From positions 5,008,469-5,072,468 of the forward strand of contig NZ_CP047027.1 of assembly GCF_009797025.1 (NCBI RefSeq): a stretch of DNA of 64,000 bases. The letters run 5' to 3'. This stretch comes from Cellulophaga sp. L1A9. Its GTDB lineage: Bacteria; Bacteroidota; Bacteroidia; Flavobacteriales; Flavobacteriaceae. The position numbers and the translations under genes were made by a program. Positions 9,028 to 16,763 of the stretch are shown here, one piece after another. How positions within the stretch are numbered: the stretch's first letter is position 1; each line of letters starts with the position of its first letter. The notes beneath the pieces were generated by a model. It made no database searches and had not been told where the DNA came from. It saw nothing but the letters and a program-made list of their open reading frames with translations.

Positions 9028-10287
9028 TTAAAGATGATAGATAGCCATAAACTGAGCGCGATACCCAATGCCATTATCTCCTAATTTATTTTGATTTTTT
9101 CCATAAATGAGTTCTACACCATAATCTATTCTATCTATAGGAGACCATATATAATTAACAGCTCCATAGGATGAAAAATCATACATTTCATCATTAGTGT
9201 AGTCTGAATTATCAATACTTGTAAAGCTAAATACAGCACTGGATGTAGCTGTTTTACTCCATGAATGTTTGTATGCCAAAAATCCTCCCATTGCGGGAAT
9301 TGAAGTCATTTCACCATTCTCATTAGGAGCAGCATCCAAACCCTGTCCTCTCAAATCATTTATATAATATGCAATTCCTAATCCATATGTGTACCCGAAC
9401 CTAACATCATCATTCATTTCATTTCGATTAAAAAATTTAATAATACCAGAAATTTCTGCACCTCCACCAGTCATACTTTTAATAGCACTAGAATTTGCAT
9501 TTGTGTAGGACATGTTTTTTAAAATACCACTGATTCTAAGATTTCCCCATGCTCCTCCTTTTTGTATGTAACCAATTAAATCAGGTACATAGAGATACGC
9601 CATGGTATCATCCGGATTTGTATCAAAAGGAGTATAATCTTCACTATGAGTTTCCATAGCTACGGCATATGAATATTTATTGTTAATAACATGCGTATAT
9701 CTAACCATGGGGTTTCTTGGACCAGTAATACTATTAGGCCCTTCAAAATCTACTTGTACAGGAAAAGCTGCTCCGTTTTTCATGGTACTCCATGTTTGCC
9801 CTATTAAAAATCCTTTGTATTCCCCATACGCATGTCTTAAATGAGGAACAAAACTGGTTTCCGCTTCTGTATTGAAAAAATCAATCTCTACATAAAGGTG
9901 CATTTTGTTTGAATCGGATATTTCGTACTCACCATCTACAGCTAGCCGCGTTTGTCTAGCATCTAAAAAACTACGTGGTTTTTCTTCACGCAAGGTTGGG
10001 TAAATTGGAATTTTACTGGGATAAAATTCACTTGTATTCTGAATGTTCCCTAAGTCAAGACCTCCAATTAGTTTTACATAACCAATGAAATCAAGAGCTA
10101 TTTTTTTTGTCTTTCCAGACGCTCTAAAACCAGCTCTTTCACTTTTAATTTTGATAGGGTCTTGAACATCTTTGTGTGTTACAAGTAACGTATCTGAAAT
10201 ATTCTTTTGATCCTTACTTTGTGAAAAAGCATTTGCTGCTATCATAGAAATACATAGCATGAGTATTCGTCTAAAACTATTTGGCAT
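9028..10287 (-). CDS. Outer-membrane porin, DcaP-like
   Basis: The 419-residue protein begins with a signal peptide of about 23 residues ending ANAFSQ. The rest alternates short beta-strand-like stretches with polar turns, as in an outer-membrane barrel, and resembles the DcaP-like porin group. DcaP relatives pass small, often acidic solutes. It is the first gene of the operon with aspT and aspD, so a natural inference is that it lets aspartate or another dicarboxylic amino acid cross the outer membrane. Substrate specificity cannot be read from the sequence. The last residue region ends in an aromatic-rich strand, as is usual for barrel proteins. Confidence 0.75.
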   Translation of the reverse strand: MPNSFRRILMLCISMIAANAFSQSKDQKNISDTLLVTHKDVQDPIKIKSERAGFRASGKTKKIALDFIGYVKLIGGLDLGNIQNTSEFYPSKIPIYPTLREEKPRSFLDARQTRLAVDGEYEISDSNKMHLYVEIDFFNTEAETSFVPHLRHAYGEYKGFLIGQTWSTMKNGAAFPVQVDFEGPNSITGPRNPMVRYTHVINNKYSYAVAMETHSEDYTPFDTNPDDTMAYLYVPDLIGYIQKGGAWGNLRISGILKNMSYTNANSSAIKSMTGGGAEISGIIKFFNRNEMNDDVRFGYTYGLGIAYYINDLRGQGLDAAPNENGEMTSIPAMGGFLAYKHSWSKTATSSAVFSFTSIDNSDYTNDEMYDFSSYGAVNYIWSPIDRIDYGVELIYGKNQNKLGDNGIGYRAQFMAIYHL

Positions 10288-10732
10288 TTGTTGGTATTTA
10301 ATTGACTTATATAAATCTGTTTGAATGTGATTTGAACTATTCTATTTTTCCTAAATGGTAATACTGTTAAACTTTATATACTTAACTTATAAATAAAGAT
10401 TCACCGTATATCCTGCTTTGACGTTAATTCAATAAGAACTTTGTTCGTGTTTTTTTTAACAAACACAGAGCAGCTCCAAAGATTTCTACGACAAAATTAT
10501 CCCTATAGAGAAGTAAAGAGCATGATCTACATCAGTCTTAAAAAAATGGCTTAATTAAGTATTTAATTAGTTATTTATTAGTGGCGAAGTCAAATTATAT
10601 TTTTCCCATTTATTCTTTCGAACCTTCTGTTTCACAAGTCTTTAAATAGCTACAAAGAATTCTTATTTAACATAAAAGGAAATAACTAGTGCCCCAATCT
10701 TACGAATTGGATGTAATAAAATTGGGAAAACT
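10288..10732. other. Intergenic region upstream of the porin-aspT-aspD operon
   Basis: This 445-base A+T-rich gap must hold the promoter of the porin operon and the end of the oxidoreductase transcript. On the minus strand a TAATTTTG box occurs at 10499-10492, but no TTG lies at the usual distance, so it is not called as a promoter. A GTGTTT/AAACAC inverted repeat lies near 10447-10466. I see no gene or RNA in it. Confidence 0.5.
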
Positions 10733-11671
10733 TTATAGTTTAACGATTACTTTACCCACTGTTCTTCCTTTTTCAACTTCAGTATGGGCGGCAGCCATAT
10801 CTTCAAAAGCAAACGTTTTGTAAATGTTTGGTTTAATGCTACCGTTTTCTAGCATTTTTTTTAAGGTGTTCATATCTTCAGCACTAGAGTGTACTAAAAT
10901 GTCTGAAACGGTTTTGTGTTCCTTTTTGGCTGACGCTTTTACATCATCTATGTCCATACCTAACGTTGTATAAGCTGTACCACCAGTTTTCAAGACTTTT
11001 ACGGAATTTTCTAATACTTCGCCACCTTGCGTATCTAGCACAAAGTCGATATCAGATAAAATTTCTTCAAACTTCTGAGTATGATAATCAATTGCGTTAT
11101 CTGCTCCAATAGACGTAACAAATTCGCTGTTTTTTGCCGAGGCAGTAGTATTCACAAAAGCTCCCATTGCTTTTGCAATTTGAATAGCAAAATGACCAAC
11201 ACCACCAGAACCTGCTTGTATAAGTACTTTATTTCCTTTATTTATCCTTCCTTCCAAAATTTGCAGTGCAGTTAAAGCAGCTAAGGTTGTAGCTGCAGCT
11301 TCTTCAAAAGAGACGTCGTCTGGCATTGTAGCTAAATGTGCTTCTGGCGCAGCAACAAATTCCGCGTAAGCGTTACCTACCCCAGGAAAATTCACCATAC
11401 CAAAGACCTTGTCGCCTACCTTTATATTGGTAACATCAGCACCGACTTCTGTAACGGTTCCTGCTATGTCCCAGCCTAAAATTACAGGTCGTTTTTCTCC
11501 GTACATCATATTCAGCATCTTATCTTGATACTTTGGTTTTACATCTGCCGGGTTTAATGAAATAGCCTTTACCGCTACTAATACTTCGTTATCTTTTATA
11601 CTTGGTTTTGCTACTTCTGCTAAGTGAAGGTTTTCTGGTCCTCCTGCTTTTTCTAATACTATTGCTTTCAT
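10733..11671 (-). CDS. NADP-dependent quinone oxidoreductase-like protein (zinc-free MDR family)
   Basis: The 312-residue protein belongs to the medium-chain dehydrogenase/reductase superfamily. It has an N-terminal GroES-like half and a Rossmann half with the nucleotide-binding motif AGSGGVG at 153-159. The structural-zinc cysteines of alcohol dehydrogenases are absent, which points to the quinone oxidoreductase or enoyl reductase branch. Such enzymes use NADPH to reduce quinones or alpha,beta-unsaturated carbonyls. It is the last gene of the HxlR-linked operon and starts 23 bases after the acetolactate decarboxylase stop codon. The exact substrate is unknown. Confidence 0.85.
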   Translation of the reverse strand: MKAIVLEKAGGPENLHLAEVAKPSIKDNEVLVAVKAISLNPADVKPKYQDKMLNMMYGEKRPVILGWDIAGTVTEVGADVTNIKVGDKVFGMVNFPGVGNAYAEFVAAPEAHLATMPDDVSFEEAAATTLAALTALQILEGRINKGNKVLIQAGSGGVGHFAIQIAKAMGAFVNTTASAKNSEFVTSIGADNAIDYHTQKFEEILSDIDFVLDTQGGEVLENSVKVLKTGGTAYTTLGMDIDDVKASAKKEHKTVSDILVHSSAEDMNTLKKMLENGSIKPNIYKTFAFEDMAAAHTEVEKGRTVGKVIVKL

Positions 11672-11694
11672 AGTGTGCGTTTTTCTGTTGAATT

Positions 11695-12552
11695 TTATTT
11701 TCCGTTTTGCTTTGCGGTTGCTTTTGGTGAAGCACCCTGCTTTAACGTTTTGTTTCTGAATTTTTCGGTTTGAGGAAGTTGTAATTTTACTTGGTTTATT
11801 TCTTGAATTTCTACATGAAGTTTATCAAACTTGATATCTTCTAAATGCCCTCCCAGTGTTATATCTTCAGATAAAAAGTGAAAGTGCATTCCCGGTATCA
11901 CTACGTTTCCAATATAATCTGGCGTAAATAAGCCTACTAAAGTTCCTTTAATATTATCTCTAGTATACATTACCCTTGTATCTAAATATTCAAATAGAGA
12001 AACATCTTCATTTTCTAATTTATGTGCCGATGCCATTTTTAGATATCCAAACTCTCCTTTAATTCTGTAGGCATAAAAACTATTTTTAGAAGTAGAGTAT
12101 TTTTGAAGTTCTTCGTTTAGTGCTTCGTATGAAGTAATGTTTTCAACGGTTACCGTTTTTTTGGGTTGAAAATTTATCATCGTCATATTAGGCGATTCTA
12201 AATTCTCTGGAGCCTCTTTAATTCCGCCTTCCGCATCAATAGTATATACGACACCATCTACAGCAACCAGCTCACCTGCTAGGTGATTTACGGTACCAAT
12301 ACCGATATTACCTTGCTGTACCATTTGTTCTGGCGTAAAATCACCTTCATATATACTGTTTAACAATGCAACCGTTGGCGCATATTGATGAATGGTGTTT
12401 TCCGTATGTGGTGCTAATCCGTTTTCATCTACGTTGTGTGGATGCGGATGTTCGTGATTTTGAGTTTCTGTAGTTGAAACTGCTTCTTTTTTGTCCTGAT
12501 TTCCGCAGCTTGCTAAAATTGCCAAGGAAACTAATAGAATTGCTTTTTTCAT
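11695..12552 (-). CDS. budA: Acetolactate decarboxylase, predicted lipoprotein
   Basis: The core (about residues 55-260) matches alpha-acetolactate decarboxylase, which makes acetoin from 2-acetolactate. The zinc ligands fit His223, His225 and His236 in the GMHFHF...GGH motif; Glu94 and Arg163 are in the places of known catalytic residues. Unlike the classical cytoplasmic enzyme it begins with a lipoprotein signal peptide (Cys16), followed by a His-rich linker (about 33-39). It should therefore work outside the cytoplasm. No acetolactate synthase gene is nearby. It lies in the HxlR-linked operon between a double ABM protein and a quinone oxidoreductase-like gene, so a substrate other than acetolactate is possible. 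Confidence 0.85.
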   Translation of the reverse strand: MKKAILLVSLAILASCGNQDKKEAVSTTETQNHEHPHPHNVDENGLAPHTENTIHQYAPTVALLNSIYEGDFTPEQMVQQGNIGIGTVNHLAGELVAVDGVVYTIDAEGGIKEAPENLESPNMTMINFQPKKTVTVENITSYEALNEELQKYSTSKNSFYAYRIKGEFGYLKMASAHKLENEDVSLFEYLDTRVMYTRDNIKGTLVGLFTPDYIGNVVIPGMHFHFLSEDITLGGHLEDIKFDKLHVEIQEINQVKLQLPQTEKFRNKTLKQGASPKATAKQNGK

Positions 12553-12584
12553 AATAGTGCTCTTTAGTTGAATATTGATTTCTC

Positions 12585-13208
12585 TTAAATTTCTGTAACG
12601 AAATTCATATACTGCTTTAAGTCACCAATGACAGCTTCTTCCATTAGTTTGCCTGTTTTTACTGCATAAGGTTGATTAAAGTGAATGTCCCAAATATCAG
12701 ATTCTTTTCTCCAATGCTCGTAAACTGCTAGGGTATCTTCTTGATTATCTACTGTATATAAATCAAAAAGGATGTTGCCTTCTTCCTCTTTTCTTGTGTG
12801 GGTAATGTGATCTTCAAACTGTTCAATAAGTGCTTCTCTAAATTCGGTTCTTAGTTTAAAAATGAAGAAAATTATAAATACTTCATCTTCAGAATTTGCA
12901 GATTTAGAATGATCTGGAAGCTGATTTGTATCGCCTAAAAAGTAGAAATCAGGAGCCGACTGTAGGGCGATCTGTCCTACTTCCACTAACTTTTTGGTGT
13001 GTGGTTCGTTATCGTGAGATGAAATAGCAGCTTTGTCTGCCCAACGTTCGTAAACAAAAAACACATTGTCTTCTGCTTTAGATACAAATACTTTAATCTC
13101 TTTATTTCCAGCTTCTTTTTGGGTTGCAGCTTGTGCTTCTTTAAGCGTTGACGCAAACGTATCTTTGTGTTCTGGTTTTGCTGTAAATTTTACTATTGTA
13201 CTTTTCAT
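12585..13208 (-). CDS. Tandem antibiotic biosynthesis monooxygenase (ABM) domain protein
   Basis: The 207-residue protein contains two ABM-like ferredoxin-fold domains, at about 1-90 and 109-205, each with the typical pattern of a beta-strand, a helix and a VYERW or VYEHW strand. Single-domain relatives include YgiN-type quinol monooxygenases and heme-degrading enzymes. They usually act as dimers, so a fused pair could be a built-in dimer. The first domain ends with a YFLGD stretch before a polar linker. No signal peptide is seen, so it should be cytoplasmic. Position in the HxlR-linked operon supports a role in handling quinones or related compounds; this is inference. Confidence 0.75.
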   Translation of the reverse strand: MKSTIVKFTAKPEHKDTFASTLKEAQAATQKEAGNKEIKVFVSKAEDNVFFVYERWADKAAISSHDNEPHTKKLVEVGQIALQSAPDFYFLGDTNQLPDHSKSANSEDEVFIIFFIFKLRTEFREALIEQFEDHITHTRKEEEGNILFDLYTVDNQEDTLAVYEHWRKESDIWDIHFNQPYAVKTGKLMEEAVIGDLKQYMNFVTEI

Positions 13209-13237
13209 AATAATGTTCTTTATAATTGAAGTATCTT

Positions 13238-14086
13238 TTATTTTAATGGAGTAAGTGGCACTTTTTGAATGATTGTAGCTTCTTTTATTTTTGCAAACCT
13301 GTCATTTGGATTATCCTGTACAATCCAATGGTGCGCGGTAGTTGCAGTTAATTTTTGACCCTCTTTTGTCATGCCTTTCCAAACAAAATCTACCTTGACT
13401 TCATATTCATTTTCTGAAATTACTTTTACCGTAAAGTTCTCTGGGAAATGACTGCTTTCCTTCAATTGTTTTGGTGTACCATTTAACCATTGTTCTAATT
13501 GCTTTATGGTAACAATAGGTTCGCTATTTGTTAAAAAATTAAGTTTAAAACCTTCTGCTAATAACTCTTTAAAAGGCGCAACATTACCATCTAACTGTTC
13601 CATATTTAAGAGCCAGTAGTGCATAAGAGATAACATTCGGTTTTCTGGATAAGCATCCTCAAACGTTGGGTCTTTAATCTCGCCAGAAGGCTTAATATTG
13701 ATTTCTGTAAATACAGGTAAAAGTGCACCAGGAACCTCTTTTAAAAATGTGCTGTAATGCAAAGGATAACTATCATTAGAACCGTCTGACTTTAAATTTT
13801 GATATATAATATCAGCTTCTAAATTAACAGTACCGTCCTCTAATTTATTAACTGCTATATTTTGAATATGATGCGCATTTTTCCATTCTTTATAAACTTT
13901 TAATCTTTCAGGATAATTTTCTTTGCCTTGCATTTCTCCAGCTGCAGATTTCATTTTTATATCATCTGCTAAAATTTCTAACTGATTTTCTAGTCGCTGT
14001 TTGTTTTCAAAATCACGTTCATAAAAAAGATACCAACGGTGATATTGTACGATAGCTGCGTGAACAATTTTTGTATCTGTTTCCAT
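13238..14086 (-). CDS. NTF2/SnoaL-like protein of unknown function
   Basis: The 282-residue protein has no signal peptide and no clear catalytic motif. The C-terminal half (about 140-275) shows the SnoaL/NTF2 pattern of helices followed by long curved beta-strands. The N-terminal half (about 5-130) may be a second, diverged copy of the same fold. Proteins of this fold bind or convert small hydrophobic molecules, and some are polyketide cyclases. It starts three bases after the hydrolase stop codon, so the two genes are translationally close. The assignment rests on pattern reading and is modest. Confidence 0.55.
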   Translation of the reverse strand: METDTKIVHAAIVQYHRWYLFYERDFENKQRLENQLEILADDIKMKSAAGEMQGKENYPERLKVYKEWKNAHHIQNIAVNKLEDGTVNLEADIIYQNLKSDGSNDSYPLHYSTFLKEVPGALLPVFTEINIKPSGEIKDPTFEDAYPENRMLSLMHYWLLNMEQLDGNVAPFKELLAEGFKLNFLTNSEPIVTIKQLEQWLNGTPKQLKESSHFPENFTVKVISENEYEVKVDFVWKGMTKEGQKLTATTAHHWIVQDNPNDRFAKIKEATIIQKVPLTPLK

Positions 14087-14089
14087 AAT

Positions 14090-15019
14090 TTATTTAGTTT
14101 TAGAAATGAATTTTTTAATATCATTAGCTACTTCTTCCGGAACTTCTAATTGTGGAGAGTGCGATGCGTTTTCAATAACTACTAGCTTCGCATTGGGGAT
14201 GTGGTCTCTGTAGTATTCAGCCACGTTAAAACTTACTACTTCATCATGTTTGCCCTGTAATACTAATGTTGCTGCTTTAATGGATTGAACATCATCTTTA
14301 AGATTGAAATATTTTCCGTTTTTAATTGCAGGAATTAAAGAACCATCAACAAAATCTTTACTGTTGTTAACCGTTTCAATCATATAATCTGCTATTGGAC
14401 TTGGGAGGTCCGGCACTTTATAAAAGACGCGCGAAAGCACAGCTTCCAATTCTTCTTTGTTTTCAATCTTCTTACCAAAACCACCATACACAACGTGGTC
14501 ATCTATTTTAATACCCGCAGCATCTAGTAAGATCAGATTGCTAAGGTCATTAGGATATTTAATGGCATATGCAGCAGCGGTATGTCCGCCCATTGAGTTA
14601 CCAACAAGGTTAAATTGACTCACGCCAAGTTTTTCTAAAAAGGACTTCAGAAAAGTTGCTTGTCCGTCTATGGAGTAATCAAGTCCTTCTTTTCTTTCAT
14701 TTTCACCGTGACCCGCTAAATCGGGTAGAATTAAATGATAATCTTCTGATAAAAATTTAGCCGTTTGTAAAAAACTACTTTTATCATCTCCCATCCCGTG
14801 AACAAGAACAAAGCCTGGCTTATCATCTTCCCCTTCACTTTCATAGAAATGAACTGTGTAGCCATTTATTTCAATCGTTTTTTTCTCAAGACTGGCAGCA
14901 CGAGCATAACTGGCATTGGTTTGGTCTACAAGAACCTTTGGAAAGAAGAAGTATATGACCGCTACAGCAATCACTAATACTCCAATAATTCCACCAATGA
15001 TTTTTAAAAGCTTCTTCAT
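14090..15019 (-). CDS. Membrane-anchored alpha/beta hydrolase
   Basis: A hydrophobic anchor (about residues 8-26) precedes an alpha/beta hydrolase domain of about 260 residues. The oxyanion motif VHGMGD is near 73-78, the nucleophile elbow GNSMGG places the catalytic Ser at 142, and the acid Asp near 260 and His near 288 (NASHSPQ) complete the triad. The domain probably faces the periplasm. The family includes esterases, lipases and C-C bond hydrolases, so the substrate cannot be named. It is second in the HxlR-linked operon, 22 bases after the nitroreductase gene. Confidence 0.82.
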   Translation of the reverse strand: MKKLLKIIGGIIGVLVIAVAVIYFFFPKVLVDQTNASYARAASLEKKTIEINGYTVHFYESEGEDDKPGFVLVHGMGDDKSSFLQTAKFLSEDYHLILPDLAGHGENERKEGLDYSIDGQATFLKSFLEKLGVSQFNLVGNSMGGHTAAAYAIKYPNDLSNLILLDAAGIKIDDHVVYGGFGKKIENKEELEAVLSRVFYKVPDLPSPIADYMIETVNNSKDFVDGSLIPAIKNGKYFNLKDDVQSIKAATLVLQGKHDEVVSFNVAEYYRDHIPNAKLVVIENASHSPQLEVPEEVANDIKKFISKTK

Positions 15020-15041
15020 ATTTTTTAGGTTTTAAGATTGA

Positions 15042-15695
15042 TTATAACTGAGTAATAACTGTTTCTTCAGGAAACCTTGACTTTGGTAATTTTGCATTAA
15101 AGTCACTGTCTTTTCTATAACCTAAAGACACAACCGCTAGAGCGGTGAAACCTTTTTCGCGTAAGCCAAACTCTTCATCTAAGGCTTTTACGTCTACACC
15201 TTCCATTGGACAAGCATCAATACCTAAGGTAGCTGCACCTAATAAAAATGCGCCCATATTTAAATACACTTGCTTTTCCATCCAGTGTGGTAAATCTTTA
15301 AGGTCGTAGCGGTGAATATTTGCAAATAACATACGACCACCGTGCATTTGATCTTTAAACTCTTGTGCTGCAAAGCGACCATCTTGGTCTTCTTGCTCCA
15401 AAATGCTATTCATATAGTCTTCGTCTGCATCTGTGCGAGCTGCGATAACAATTACGTGAGATGCGTCTAAAACTTTTGGTGTGTTGAATTTGAAAAACCC
15501 TTGTGTCCCTTTTGCAATTCGCTCTTTACCTTCTTGAGTATCTGCTATTAAAAAATGCCACGGTTGTAGGTTCACGCTAGAAGGACTTAAACGCAATACA
15601 TCTTTTATTTGTTGAAAATCTGAATCTGATATTTTTTTAGTTGCATCAAATTCTTTTGCAGAGTATCGGTGGTTTAATATTTCTGTTAGATTCAT
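15042..15695 (-). CDS. Nitroreductase family NAD(P)H-dependent oxidoreductase
   Basis: The 217-residue protein matches NfsB-like flavin nitroreductases. It has the N-terminal HRYSAKEF motif, which contacts FMN, and the motif SSVNLQPWHF. These enzymes reduce nitroaromatics, quinones and sometimes other electrophiles using NAD(P)H and FMN. It is the first gene of the six-gene operon and is divergent from an HxlR regulator gene. HxlR proteins commonly control neighbouring nitroreductases. A well-placed minus-strand promoter lies at 15775-15745, 50 bases before the start. Confidence 0.88.
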   Translation of the reverse strand: MNLTEILNHRYSAKEFDATKKISDSDFQQIKDVLRLSPSSVNLQPWHFLIADTQEGKERIAKGTQGFFKFNTPKVLDASHVIVIAARTDADEDYMNSILEQEDQDGRFAAQEFKDQMHGGRMLFANIHRYDLKDLPHWMEKQVYLNMGAFLLGAATLGIDACPMEGVDVKALDEEFGLREKGFTALAVVSLGYRKDSDFNAKLPKSRFPEETVITQL

Positions 15696-15744
15696 TTTAC
15701 TATTATTTAACTTGTTGATTTATAATACTATCAAAATTATAGTG

Positions 15745-15775
15745 CAAATGTAAGTGTAGAGTTGGTACGTGTCAA
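15745..15775 (-). promoter_or_regulatory. Promoter of the nitroreductase-led operon
   Basis: On the minus strand a TACATTTG box (15752-15745) matches the Bacteroidota -7 consensus TAnnTTTG, and a TTG (15775-15773) lies 20 bases upstream. The predicted transcript begins inside a stretch containing ACTATA and TATAGT motifs that also occur near the divergent promoter. Confidence 0.65.
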
Positions 15776-15787
15776 TAACGGTCAAGA

Positions 15788-15878
15788 AGTATAGTATAAA
15801 AATATAATAATAAAGCATTGTAATACAGCACTATAAGTAATAATATTTTTACTATAAAAAGTATAGTTGCATACTATA
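15788..15878. promoter_or_regulatory. Candidate HxlR operator repeats
   Basis: The intergenic region holds repeated TATAGT/ACTATA boxes. The direct repeat AGTATAGT occurs at 15788-15795 and again at 15860-15867. A clean inverted repeat TATAGT-TGCAT-ACTATA spans 15862-15878 and overlaps the -33 region of the HxlR gene promoter. Additional ACTATA boxes are at about 15830 and 15851. HxlR regulators bind such AT-rich dyads as dimers; assignment to this regulator is inferred from position. Confidence 0.5.
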
Positions 15879-15897
15879 GTAAAGCTTTATATCTTTG
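15867..15897 (+). promoter_or_regulatory. Promoter of the HxlR regulator gene
   Basis: A TATCTTTG box (15890-15897) fits TAnnTTTG and a TTG (15867-15869) lies 20 bases upstream. The start codon follows 22 bases later. The TTG sits inside the inverted repeat at 15862-15878, which suggests autoregulation. Confidence 0.65.
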
Positions 15898-15919
15898 TAA
15901 GATATTTAATATTTTAAAA

Positions 15920-16303
15920 ATGGACAGAAAAGAACTGTTTGAGAAAAAGCCAAAGATTAAAATCAATAATAAAATATCATTTTGCCCAACGAGCGCAGCA
16001 ATGGAATTGATAGGTGGAAAATGGAAGAGTGTTATACTAACCCATTTAATAGGCGGCAAAAAACGCTACAACGAGTTGCGTAAAGAAATTCCTGGTATTA
16101 CAGAACGTACTTTAAGCTTACAATTGAAACAATTAGAAGCGGATGGTATGGTAAATAGAAAAGTGTTTACTAAAAAACCACCTTTAAAAGTAGAATACAC
16201 GCTTACGGAGTTTGGGCAAACATTGGTTCCAATTCTAAACCTTATTGTTGATTGGGGATTACAGGCGGCCGAAACCAAAGGTGAGTTTTTGTTTGATGAA
16301 TAG
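15920..16303 (+). CDS. HxlR-family transcriptional regulator
   Basis: The 127-residue protein is a winged-helix regulator with the family signature CP...IGGKW at about 22-36 and the recognition region ITERTLSLQLKQLE near 70. It has a single cysteine, Cys22, in the N-terminal position that acts as a thiol switch in regulators such as YodB and HypR, which sense quinones and disulfide stress. It is transcribed away from the six-gene nitroreductase operon, and repeated TATAGT/ACTATA boxes fill the shared promoter region. The likely role is control of that operon and itself. The inducing compound is unknown. Confidence 0.9.
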   Translation: MDRKELFEKKPKIKINNKISFCPTSAAMELIGGKWKSVILTHLIGGKKRYNELRKEIPGITERTLSLQLKQLEADGMVNRKVFTKKPPLKVEYTLTEFGQTLVPILNLIVDWGLQAAETKGEFLFDE

Positions 16304-16376
16304 ATATTAGATTATTTTATTACTCAAAAATTGCATTTTAATCAAAAAAACATCCTCCTTTAAGTACAAAAACAAC

Positions 16377-16646
16377 TTACATCTTAAATTTAGGCTTTAC
16401 AAAATAACGTTCGCGTTTTTTTGTTTTATATATGGTTAAGGTAGCCATAACAGACCAAATTAAATTAGAAACAAATGAAGGTATGGCATTGTAGTAGTAA
16501 CAGTTAATGGCTATTAAGAGCGCCCCAAAAAGATTTAAATATTTCGAGTAACTAACATACTTATTGTTCTCTACTAATGTTAGTCCATAAGCAAGAATTA
16601 AAAAGCCAGAACCTGACCATCCTAATACATCAATTAATAATTTCAT
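16377..16646 (-). CDS. Small membrane protein, CBU_0592-like
   Basis: The 89-residue protein has about three hydrophobic segments (roughly 4-25, 37-52 and 58-72) and a basic C-terminal tail. It resembles the CBU_0592 family of small membrane proteins with no known function. It lies between the HxlR gene, with which it converges, and an AraC regulator gene upstream on the same strand. The 117-base gap to that gene suggests its own promoter. Confidence 0.6.
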   Translation of the reverse strand: MKLLIDVLGWSGSGFLILAYGLTLVENNKYVSYSKYLNLFGALLIAINCYYYNAIPSFVSNLIWSVMATLTIYKTKKRERYFVKPKFKM

Positions 16647-16763
16647 CTCGTCAAATTTGTTTAATTTATTGGGGTTAAATTATACCGCAAATTTGCGCTA
16701 AGAGAGTTAAACGTTTATGATAAAAAAGCTACTTAAAATGGTATTTTTACGCCCGATATAAAA

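Noticed and set aside
10447..10466. GTGTTT/AAACAC inverted repeat upstream of the porin gene as an operator or terminator
   Set aside because: The arms are short and lie in low-complexity A+T-rich sequence, so chance pairing is likely.
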